Positions 6,415 to 12,563 of a stretch of 13,430 nucleotides of DNA are shown here, one piece after another. The notes beneath the pieces were generated by a model. That model did no database searches and was not told the origin of the DNA. It was given only the letters and a program-made list of their open reading frames with translations. Source of the stretch: an uncultured Oscillospiraceae bacterium (GTDB lineage: Bacteria > Bacillota > Clostridia > Oscillospirales > Ruminococcaceae); NCBI GenBank assembly GCA_958427155.1, contig CAUABB010000019.1, forward strand, positions 1 through 13,430, written 5' to 3'. A program made the translations under genes and the position numbers. Each line of letters begins with the position of its first letter. Positions within the stretch are counted from its first letter, which is position 1.

Positions 6415-8142
6415 CTATTCCATAGAAGCTCCCTTCATTGCTGATAATGCGTTTTGAGTATAGCGTTTAAATATTCCTTTTCGTTCAGGTCTTTCCTTAA
6501 TTCCCGCCTTAGAGCGTTCTTTTAAAACAGCAGCCGCCTCTTCCGGCGTACATTCTTTTCCTGCAATACCAACTACATTCAGCTTTCTATTCGGAATATC
6601 AAACTCGATGATGTCACCGTCTTGTACAAACGCAATCGCGCCGCCTGCCGCGGCCTCGGGCGAAACATGTCCAATACAAGGGCCACGGGTCGCCCCGGAA
6701 AAGCGTCCGTCAGTTACTAAAGAAACCGTTCCGTTAAGTCGTTCATCGCAAACAATCGCTTCCGTTGTCATGACCATTTCAGGCATTCCTGAACCGCGAG
6801 GCCCCTCGTACCGAATAATCAAAACATCATTCGGCTCAACTTTTCCCTCAACAACCGCGTAATAACACTCTTCCTCGCTGTCAAACGCTTTGACATTTCC
6901 TCGATGAACCAGCATATCATCTGAGATTGCGGCGTATTTCACAATCGCGCCCTCTTCGGCAATATTTCCTTTCAGTACGGCGATAGATCCCATCTCCTTT
7001 GTCTCCTCAACTGGATGGATCACGTCGCTACGACTCAGACCATAATTCGCAAGATATCCAATATTTCGCTCAAAAAAGCCATCTTTTTGAATATCTTCCA
7101 GATTCTCTCCCAGCGTTTTACCGGTAACTGTCATCACATCAAGATGGAGATAATCCTTTAACATCCATTGAATCATCGGGATACCACCCGCAAACCAGAA
7201 TGCCTCCGTTACATGCTGACCGCTTGGATAAATATTCCCGATATGAGGGATTTTATGATTAATTTCATCAAACAGTTCAGGTGGTAGATCAATTCCCAAT
7301 TCCCGGGCAATTGCTGGAAGGTGGAGAGTAGCGTTTGTTGAACCGCCAATAGCGCTGTGAACTATAATCGCGTTTTCAAACGCTTCTCGAGTCAAAATTT
7401 TACTCACCGACAATCCTGCTTTCGCAAGTTTCATTACCTGCCGTCCGGCAAGACGTGCCATTGAAAGGATATCCCGCATTGTTGCCGGAGCAAGAGCACT
7501 TCCCGGAAGAGCAAGCCCCAAGGCCTCTGCCATGCACTGCATCGTACTGGCAGTTCCTAAAAACTGGCAGGCTCCAAGAGAAGGACAACCAGTCAGCTTG
7601 TAATCGCGCACTTCCTGCTCGGTAATCGCATCCTTTCGCTTCTGACGCAGAGAAATATCTCCCGCCTTGATTGACGTAGACATATAGGGGCCCGGGCGCA
7701 TACTACCACCCGGAATAAATACAGTGGGAATGTCAAGCCGAGCCGCCGCTTTCAAATGAGCGGGAATTGATTTATCGCAGGAAGACAATAAGATCATCCC
7801 GTCCCAGGGATTGACACAACCATGAATTTCAACCATATCGGCTAATACTTCACGGGACGCTAAAATATAGTTCATTCCATTATGGCCCTGTGCACAACCG
7901 TCACAGATATCAGTTGCATGGAACTGAGCTGGCCTACCTCCGGTTTCGTAAACGCCAATTTTTGCCTGCTCCGCAAGTTTATCCAAATGCTTACTGCCCG
8001 GATGGCTATCACCAAAGACATCCTCAATTAAAATCTGAGGTTTTACAATATCAGACTCATCCCAATCCATTCCGAGTTGTAATGCGTCAAACTGAGCCCA
8101 TAGACTCCGTTCCGGCGCACTTTTCTGCCGGTATTCTTCCAT
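6415..8142 (-). CDS. IlvD/Edd-family dehydratase, probably a sugar-acid dehydratase
   Basis: This 575-residue protein is a full-length member of the IlvD/Edd family, which removes water from 2,3-dihydroxy acids using an Fe-S cluster and Mg2+. Visible motifs are ICDGCAQGHNGM (79-90, Asp81 probably binds Mg2+), SSCDKSIPAHL (120-130, Cys122 cluster ligand, Lys124 metal site), GACQFLGTASTM (190-201, Cys192 cluster ligand) and GRFSGATRG in the C-terminal domain, with the catalytic serine. The motif GACxxxGTASTM looks more like xylonate/arabinonate dehydratases than GACGGMYTANTM of dihydroxy-acid dehydratase. The usual PCnxHL cysteine is Gly49 (HPGSKHL), while Cys80 sits before DG as in Edd. An isomerase-family gene follows, and no ilvC, ilvB or leu genes are near, which speaks against valine/isoleucine synthesis. 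Start ATG 8142 has AGGAG seven bases upstream. Substrate not determined. Confidence 0.87.
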   Translation of the reverse strand: MEEYRQKSAPERSLWAQFDALQLGMDWDESDIVKPQILIEDVFGDSHPGSKHLDKLAEQAKIGVYETGGRPAQFHATDICDGCAQGHNGMNYILASREVLADMVEIHGCVNPWDGMILLSSCDKSIPAHLKAAARLDIPTVFIPGGSMRPGPYMSTSIKAGDISLRQKRKDAITEQEVRDYKLTGCPSLGACQFLGTASTMQCMAEALGLALPGSALAPATMRDILSMARLAGRQVMKLAKAGLSVSKILTREAFENAIIVHSAIGGSTNATLHLPAIARELGIDLPPELFDEINHKIPHIGNIYPSGQHVTEAFWFAGGIPMIQWMLKDYLHLDVMTVTGKTLGENLEDIQKDGFFERNIGYLANYGLSRSDVIHPVEETKEMGSIAVLKGNIAEEGAIVKYAAISDDMLVHRGNVKAFDSEEECYYAVVEGKVEPNDVLIIRYEGPRGSGMPEMVMTTEAIVCDERLNGTVSLVTDGRFSGATRGPCIGHVSPEAAAGGAIAFVQDGDIIEFDIPNRKLNVVGIAGKECTPEEAAAVLKERSKAGIKERPERKGIFKRYTQNALSAMKGASME

Positions 8143-8177
8143 ATTAATTCTCCTTTTCTCAGATCTGCCGGATTTTA

Positions 8178-8224
8178 GTCAGTAAACTTAACTTCATTGT
8201 ACAAAGACCAGACAGTAAAGTCAA
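8178..8224. repeat. Direct repeat pair flanking the dehydratase promoter
   Basis: GTCAGTAAACTTAA (8178-8191) and GACAGTAAAGTCAA (8211-8224) match at 11 of 14 bases and start 33 bp apart, about three helical turns, in the same orientation. One covers the -35 box and the other the predicted start of transcription, so they may be two sites for one regulator. Chance similarity in AT-rich DNA cannot be excluded. Confidence 0.4.
8196..8224 (-). promoter_or_regulatory. Promoter of the dehydratase gene
   Basis: On the minus strand TTGACT (8219-8224), a 17-bp spacer and TACAAT (8196-8201), each 5 of 6 to consensus, form a good sigma-A promoter. The start would be near 8189, giving a leader of about 47 nt. 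Confidence 0.75.
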
Positions 8225-8264
8225 TACAAAGCTTCCCGCTTATTCTGTTAAAAACCAGCATAGC

Positions 8265-8293
8265 AAAAGGCAGAGCGTATAGCTCTGCCTTTT
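8265..8293 (-). terminator. Rho-independent terminator of the first zinc-ribbon/TM2 gene
   Basis: AAAAGGCAGAGC (8265-8276) and GCTCTGCCTTTT (8282-8293) form a perfect 12-bp stem with a 5-nt loop, 23 bp beyond the stop codon. The U-tract is four T on the minus strand. It also isolates the dehydratase promoter from read-through. Confidence 0.85.
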
Positions 8294-8316
8294 AAAATTT
8301 ACATTTCACTTAAAAA

Positions 8317-8754
8317 TTATTGTTGAAGCGGAACACCGTTCGCATCAGTCGTATAATTCGCAGAACCTGTGAGAATCAGAATTCCTTCCACAAGGCCCCA
8401 AATACTGGAAACACCCGAAAGAACAAAACAGGATAAAACCGTAATCAAAAGCTGCGCAAGAGCCTTTCCGGTATAGCCAAGATAAAAATTATGTATTCCA
8501 AAAGCACCTAGGAAAATACCAAGCAGGCCCGCCGCAATTTTGGATTTCGGAGCGCCCGTTCCAGCGGAAGCAGCCGCCATATTAGGAGCAGCACCATTTA
8601 AAGCAGCGCCACAATTCAGGCAGACAGCGGCACCCGGCGCCACCGCGTTTCCACAATTGCCACAATATCCAGTACCCTGACCAGCAGCAGCACCGCAAGT
8701 GACACAGAAAGCAGCGTTTTCGTTCATTTGCGCACCACAATTTCTACAAAACAT
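8317..8754 (-). CDS. Double zinc-ribbon and TM2-domain membrane protein (copy A)
   Basis: The 145-residue protein starts with two zinc ribbons, each with paired CxxC motifs: Cys3/6 with 17/20, and Cys31/34 with 45/48. An Ala/Gly/Pro-rich linker (about 49-70) leads to a TM2 domain: first helix AAGLLGIFLGAFGIHNFYLG (74-93), a short turn YTGKA, and second helix ending SIWGLVEGILILTG. TM2 proteins sit in the membrane; their exact role is not settled. I start at ATG 8754 because GGAGG lies eight bases upstream; the in-frame GTG at 8769 is part of that site. It is a close paralogue of the next gene upstream, with almost the same ribbons but a second helix about ten residues shorter. It has its own promoter and terminator, so it can be expressed alone. 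Function is unknown. Confidence 0.9.
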   Translation of the reverse strand: MFCRNCGAQMNENAAFCVTCGAAAGQGTGYCGNCGNAVAPGAAVCLNCGAALNGAAPNMAAASAGTGAPKSKIAAGLLGIFLGAFGIHNFYLGYTGKALAQLLITVLSCFVLSGVSSIWGLVEGILILTGSANYTTDANGVPLQQ

Positions 8755-8825
8755 ATCAATTTCCTCCACAAATTACAAATTGACATTCCAGTTCTCGGAC
8801 AAAAATTCTCCATACTCTGCATTTT

Positions 8826-8854
8826 ATGATACCGCTTTTTAGAATATAAGTCAA
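8826..8854 (-). promoter_or_regulatory. Promoter of zinc-ribbon/TM2 copy A
   Basis: On the minus strand TTGACT (8849-8854), a 17-bp spacer and TATCAT (8826-8831) form a good sigma-A promoter just after the terminator of copy B. The start would be near 8819, with a leader of about 65 nt. Confidence 0.7.
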
Positions 8855-8871
8855 TAAGCCTTCTGTTTTAC

Positions 8872-8907
8872 AAAAAAAAATAAAGCGTGGAAATTTTTCC
8901 ACGCTTT
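8872..8907 (-). terminator. Rho-independent terminator of zinc-ribbon/TM2 copy B
   Basis: AAAGCGTGGAA (8882-8892) pairs with TTCCACGCTTT (8897-8907) around a short ATTT loop, and on the minus strand the stem is followed by A and nine T (8872-8880). It is a strong intrinsic terminator 18 bp beyond the stop codon. Confidence 0.92.
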
Positions 8908-8925
8908 TATTTTTACCCTTTTAAC

Positions 8926-9378
8926 TTACTGAAGCGGAACGCCATGAGCGTCAGTTTTGATAGAACCGGTCAGAATCATGATTCCTTCAATAAGACCCCA
9001 GATTCCTGCACCCGCCCAAGCGAGGAAGGTAATCCCACAGGTGAAGAAGCCAAGAATAAAGCCCAGAACAGACATCACAAGCTGTGCAACAGCCTTCCCA
9101 GTATAACCGAGTATGAAGTTATGTACTCCAAAAGCGCCAAGGAAAATACCAAGCAAGCCTGCCGCAAGTTTGGATTTCGGAGCACCTGTTCCCGCAGCAG
9201 CTACATTCGGAGCAGAACCGCCTACGGCCGCGCCACATTTCAAGCAGACAGCAGCACCCGGTGCCACCGCGTTTCCGCAGTTGCCGCAAAATCCGGTTCC
9301 CTGGCCAGCAGCAGCACCACAGGAAACGCAGAAAGCAGCATTCTCATTCATCTGTGCACCACAATTTTTACAAAACAT
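8926..9378 (-). CDS. Double zinc-ribbon and TM2-domain membrane protein (copy B)
   Basis: This 150-residue protein repeats the layout of copy A: zinc ribbons with Cys3/6-17/20 and Cys31/34-45/48, an Ala/Gly-rich linker, then a TM2 domain (AAGLLGIFLGAFGVHNFILG as first helix). The ribbons of the two copies differ at only a few positions (Arg4/Lys, Thr19/Ser, Tyr30/Phe, Asn47/Lys), so the duplication is recent or held by selection. The second membrane part differs: here it is longer, with FFTCGITFLAWAGAG before IWGLIEG. I start at ATG 9378, seven bases after GGGAGG; the frame extends to 9432 but without another ribosome site. The consensus promoter starts transcription near 9445. Its -35 box is only 15 bp after the stop of the aminopeptidase gene, with no clear terminator between. 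Function is unknown. Confidence 0.9.
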   Translation of the reverse strand: MFCKNCGAQMNENAAFCVSCGAAAGQGTGFCGNCGNAVAPGAAVCLKCGAAVGGSAPNVAAAGTGAPKSKLAAGLLGIFLGAFGVHNFILGYTGKAVAQLVMSVLGFILGFFTCGITFLAWAGAGIWGLIEGIMILTGSIKTDAHGVPLQ

Positions 9379-9383
9379 GACAA

Positions 9384-9469
9384 AACCTCCCATAATATAC
9401 CCATTACAATAGCAGGAGTTAACCGAAGCCACCTACTAATTGCCTAGATTTATTATATAGTGGGAGGTT
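9384..9469. repeat. Imperfect inverted repeat around the leader of TM2 copy B
   Basis: AACCTCCCATAATATA (9384-9399) and the complement of 9454-9469 (AACCTCCCACTATATA) match at 14 of 16 bases. One arm covers the ribosome site of copy B; the other covers part of the -10 box and spacer of its promoter. The outer arm is upstream of the predicted start, so it is not in the mRNA; it could be a regulator site pair or chance. Confidence 0.35.
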
Positions 9470-9480
9470 ATTGCTGTCAA
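9452..9480 (-). promoter_or_regulatory. Consensus promoter of zinc-ribbon/TM2 copy B
   Basis: The minus strand has TTGACA (9475-9480), exactly 17 bp, then TATAAT (9452-9457): a full consensus sigma-A promoter, the strongest in the window. It implies high basal expression unless repressed. Transcription would begin near 9445, with a leader of about 67 nt. Confidence 0.85.
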
Positions 9481-9495
9481 TAAAGATATTAAAAT

Positions 9496-10899
9496 TTATT
9501 CCATAAAAAATTCATAAAAAGCACGATAAGCCATAAAAACATCAATTTTGGAAACCACTTCAAAGGGAGAATGCATAGAAAGGACCGGAACCCCTAGGTC
9601 AATAACGTCCACATTCAAATTTGCAATATAAGCCGCTACTGTTCCTCCTCCACCCTGATCTACCTTTCCAAGTTCACCGGTCTGCCAAACAACGCCGGTG
9701 CGGTCAAGCAGGTTCCGAACCTTTCCGGAGAACTCCGCAGAGGCGTCCGAAGTGCCAGCTTTTCCCCGAGCGCCAGTGTATTTTGTAATAACAACACCAT
9801 AATTCAGATATGCGGCATTTTTACGCTCCATCACTTCAGGATAGGTTGGATCAAAAGCAGCGTTAACATCTGCTGAAAGGCACTCGGAATGAGATAAAAC
9901 CGTCCGTGCCTCCACCCCATAAGGTTTAGAAAGGTCAGCAACAAAATAACGAAGGAAGGCAGATTTCAAACCTGTATTACCGTCGCTCCCCGTTTCTTCC
10001 TTATCCGCCAAAACCAGAATTGAAGTTTTTTCTGGATTTTCGGTTTCCAAGATTGCCCTTAAAGAAGTATAGGCACAAACCCGGTCATCATGCCCATAGG
10101 CGCCTACCATAGAACGGTCAAAACCAATATCTTTGGCCTTAAAAGCCGGCACAACTTCCAACTCTGCCGAGAGAAAATCCGCTTCCGTGATTCCATATTT
10201 TTCGAAGAGAATCTTTAACAGATTAAGTTTTACCTTTTCACTGAGTTCATCATCCTTGAACGGAATGCTTCCGATGAGAACATTTAAGTCTTCCCCTTTT
10301 ACACCTTCCGCAAGAGTTCTTTTCATCTGATCCGACGCAAGGTGAGGAAGCAGGTCAGTTACACAGAAGACAGGATCTCCCTCTTCTTCGCCAATAGAAA
10401 CTTTAATAACGTTGCCTTTGGAGTCAATAATAACTCCATGGAGCGCAAGAGGAATGGCAGTCCACTGATATTTTTTAATTCCACCATAGTAATGCGTTTT
10501 GAAAAGAGCCAGTTCTGTATCCTCATATACCGGACGCGGCTTAAGGTCAAGACGCGGAGAATCGATATGAGCAGCGGCAATTCGTACACCGTTACAAAGC
10601 GACTCCTTTCCTATCACAGCCGCAATCAGTGACTTACTCCGATTTACCTGATAAATTTTTTCTCCCGGCTCATATTTTTTCTCTGGGTCAAAAGGACGGT
10701 AACCTTTTTCTTCAAGCAACGCTACCGCGGCATCCACTGCTTCGCGTTCCGTTTTGGAAGTATCCAGAAAAGATTTGTACGGCTCGCAAAAATTAAAAGC
10801 TTTTTCTTTTTCCGACTCGCTTAACCGCAATCCCCCATTTTTAGGTTCCATAAACAACTTTTCCTTTAAAACTTTTGCTTCACTTTTCTCTTCACTCAT
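9496..10899 (-). CDS. M18 family aminopeptidase
   Basis: This 467-residue protein is a cytoplasmic metallo-aminopeptidase of family M18 (aspartyl aminopeptidase/yeast Ape1 type), which trims N-terminal residues from peptides and usually forms large tetrahedral dodecamers. The two-zinc site is complete: His111 in AAAHIDSPRLDLK, Asp271 in YGHDDRV, catalytic Glu301 and ligand Glu302 in DKEETGS, Asp344 in SADVNAAFDP, and His443 in VLSMHSPFEV. The length is typical of the bacterial subgroup. The ATG at 10899 follows AAAGGAGG with an 8-base spacing and lies 14 bp after the coaE stop, so the gene is the last of the prfA-sua5-coaE operon. No clear terminator follows, and read-through into the TM2 gene is possible. 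Family assignment is secure; substrate preference is not visible. Confidence 0.95.
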   Translation of the reverse strand: MSEEKSEAKVLKEKLFMEPKNGGLRLSESEKEKAFNFCEPYKSFLDTSKTEREAVDAAVALLEEKGYRPFDPEKKYEPGEKIYQVNRSKSLIAAVIGKESLCNGVRIAAAHIDSPRLDLKPRPVYEDTELALFKTHYYGGIKKYQWTAIPLALHGVIIDSKGNVIKVSIGEEEGDPVFCVTDLLPHLASDQMKRTLAEGVKGEDLNVLIGSIPFKDDELSEKVKLNLLKILFEKYGITEADFLSAELEVVPAFKAKDIGFDRSMVGAYGHDDRVCAYTSLRAILETENPEKTSILVLADKEETGSDGNTGLKSAFLRYFVADLSKPYGVEARTVLSHSECLSADVNAAFDPTYPEVMERKNAAYLNYGVVITKYTGARGKAGTSDASAEFSGKVRNLLDRTGVVWQTGELGKVDQGGGGTVAAYIANLNVDVIDLGVPVLSMHSPFEVVSKIDVFMAYRAFYEFFME

Positions 10900-10913
10900 C
10901 AGAACAACCTCCT

Positions 10914-11531
10914 TTATCTGACATCCGGCAACGAAAAACGCCGGATTAATAAATCAATCATTTCATCCGCCTTTTGAATTAATTCTTTTTCTGTACCTTT
11001 ATTATAAATTACATAATCTGCCCGTGTCCGATAAAAATCATCCTCTTTCTGGGCCGAAAGCCGGAGGAGGGCTGCTTCTCTGGTAATCATATCTCTTTTT
11101 ATCACTCGTTCCAAACGAAGTTCAAACGGTGCGCAAACTGCTATTACATAAGAGCAAAAACGATCAGCTCCCGCTTCATACAAAGTAGGGGCATCCAGCA
11201 AAAGCAAAGTATTTTTCTCAGCTTCAGCAGTACGAATTTGGCGTTCAATTTCCTGGGTAATAAAAGGAAAGACCGTAACATTCAATAAATTAAGCTTATC
11301 AGGACTTGAAAAAACTACCGTTCCGAGCTTTTTTCGACTCAATTTTCCAGCTTCATCAAAAATATGGGAGCCAAATTTCTCCCGAAGAGCTTTAAGACAA
11401 TCTAGATCGTTTTCTGTCACCTGATGACTAATTTGATCCGCATCAAGCACCGGAATTCCTCTGGTTAAAAAACGCTGGCTCAAAAGTGACTTTCCGCTCC
11501 CACTCTGCCCAGTAAGTCCAATAACATGCAT
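10914..11531 (-). CDS. coaE: Dephospho-CoA kinase
   Basis: CoaE phosphorylates the 3'-hydroxyl of dephospho-CoA with ATP, the last step of coenzyme A synthesis. The 205 residues match the family. Motifs are the P-loop GQSGSGKS (8-15), the DAD triplet (30-32) that contacts substrate, FPFITQEIERQI in the CoA-binding region, LLLLDAPTLYEAG in the place of the usual LDxPLLFE, and LRLSAQ in the lid, where the family commonly has RxxxQ. The start ATG shares its A with the stop of sua5 (TAATG on the minus strand at 11533-11529), so translation is probably coupled; the ribosome site (GGTGG) is weak, which fits coupling. The aminopeptidase gene follows after 14 bp. Confidence 0.95.
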   Translation of the reverse strand: MHVIGLTGQSGSGKSLLSQRFLTRGIPVLDADQISHQVTENDLDCLKALREKFGSHIFDEAGKLSRKKLGTVVFSSPDKLNLLNVTVFPFITQEIERQIRTAEAEKNTLLLLDAPTLYEAGADRFCSYVIAVCAPFELRLERVIKRDMITREAALLRLSAQKEDDFYRTRADYVIYNKGTEKELIQKADEMIDLLIRRFSLPDVR

Positions 11532-12550
11532 TACAAATTCACCACCCTGAAAGCTGCTGCCCTGAGGATTCGGTTATAAACAGCATATCCTACGCCACTT
11601 TGATCTGGACAACGTGCATATACAATCTCCGCTCCTCTCGCATCTGCCTCACGGAGAGCATCAAAAAGCCCGGCAGCCTGAGTAGAAGGATCGTCTTTTT
11701 TTCCATAAACAATAGCGGGAACTTTTAAACACGTTGTTTCTCCCTCAAATACCAAAGCCAATGTTTTATTATCCGTCTTATTATTGACATATTCTATAAA
11801 TTTATCAGCTGATCCCTTTATAATATAAACTTCCGCTTTGGGCGAATAATGTTTATATTTTAATCCAGGCGACAAAACCTTTGCATGTTCATCCAACTTC
11901 GTCTCAATAGCTTTGTCGACTGTTACCGGAATTTCAAGTGCTTCCACTTCTTCCCGGGTGACTCCTCCCGGGCGCAGAAGATGTACAGAGTCCTCTCTTA
12001 TTAAAAACACCGAGGATTCCACGCCTACCTCGCAGCTTCCCCCATCAATTATTAGAGGAATTTTCCCGTTCATATCAAACAGGACATGCTTCGCTTTAGT
12101 TGGACTGGGTTTTCCTGAGATATTAGCAGACGGCGCAGCGAGCGGAAGTCCACTTGCACGAATAATAGCTGCCGCTCCCGGGTGACTCGGCATCCGAATT
12201 CCGACTGTTTCAAGCCCCGCTGTCACTTCTAAAGGGACCCGAGAAGACTTTGGGAGAATCATTGTCAAAGGGCCCGGCCAGAAAGCATCCGCCATTTTCT
12301 GAGCGATTAACGGAAAATCGGAAACCAAATCTTCCAGCATAGAAAGTCCGCTGATATGTACAATCAGCGGATTATCCTGAGGTCGTCCCTTTGCAGCAAA
12401 TATTCTAGAAACTGCCTCCGGACTGTAAGCGTTGGCAGCAAGGCCGTATACTGTTTCGGTCGGGATCGCAACGACTTCACCCTTTTTGAGGAGTTCCGCC
12501 GCCAACGATACTCCTTCCTCACTACAGGGCATTACTTTAGTCTGATACAT
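11531..12550 (-). CDS. sua5: L-threonylcarbamoyladenylate synthase, Sua5 type
   Basis: Sua5 makes threonylcarbamoyl-AMP from threonine, bicarbonate and ATP, the precursor for the t6A37 modification of ANN-decoding tRNAs. The YrdC domain covers about residues 8-205 with PTETVYGLA (30-38), KGRP (54-57), NPL (60-62), GIRMP (117-121) and PSANISG (140-146). The motif SPGLKYKHYSP (227-237) is the linker typical of Sua5, followed by the C-terminal Sua5 domain (about 238-339), which TsaC/YrdC proteins lack. I choose the ATG at 12550 (339 residues), with GAGG five bases upstream, over the in-frame ATG at 12574 that would overlap the prfA stop and has no clear site. It lies 13 bp after prfA and overlaps coaE by one base. 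Confidence 0.94.
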   Translation of the reverse strand: MYQTKVMPCSEEGVSLAAELLKKGEVVAIPTETVYGLAANAYSPEAVSRIFAAKGRPQDNPLIVHISGLSMLEDLVSDFPLIAQKMADAFWPGPLTMILPKSSRVPLEVTAGLETVGIRMPSHPGAAAIIRASGLPLAAPSANISGKPSPTKAKHVLFDMNGKIPLIIDGGSCEVGVESSVFLIREDSVHLLRPGGVTREEVEALEIPVTVDKAIETKLDEHAKVLSPGLKYKHYSPKAEVYIIKGSADKFIEYVNNKTDNKTLALVFEGETTCLKVPAIVYGKKDDPSTQAAGLFDALREADARGAEIVYARCPDQSGVGYAVYNRILRAAAFRVVNL

Positions 12551-12563
12551 CAAAACCTCGCCT

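Noticed and set aside
6415..8142. Annotation as dihydroxy-acid dehydratase of branched-chain amino acid synthesis (ilvD)
   Set aside because: No ilv or leu gene is nearby, the partner is an isomerase-family gene, and the GTASTM block differs from the YTANTM of true DHAD. I keep the family-level name.
8887..9447. Open + strand frame of 186 codons across TM2 copy B
   Set aside because: It is antisense to a clear zinc-ribbon/TM2 gene, its translation has no recognisable domain, and it includes the terminator and promoter of copy B. It is a frame shadow.
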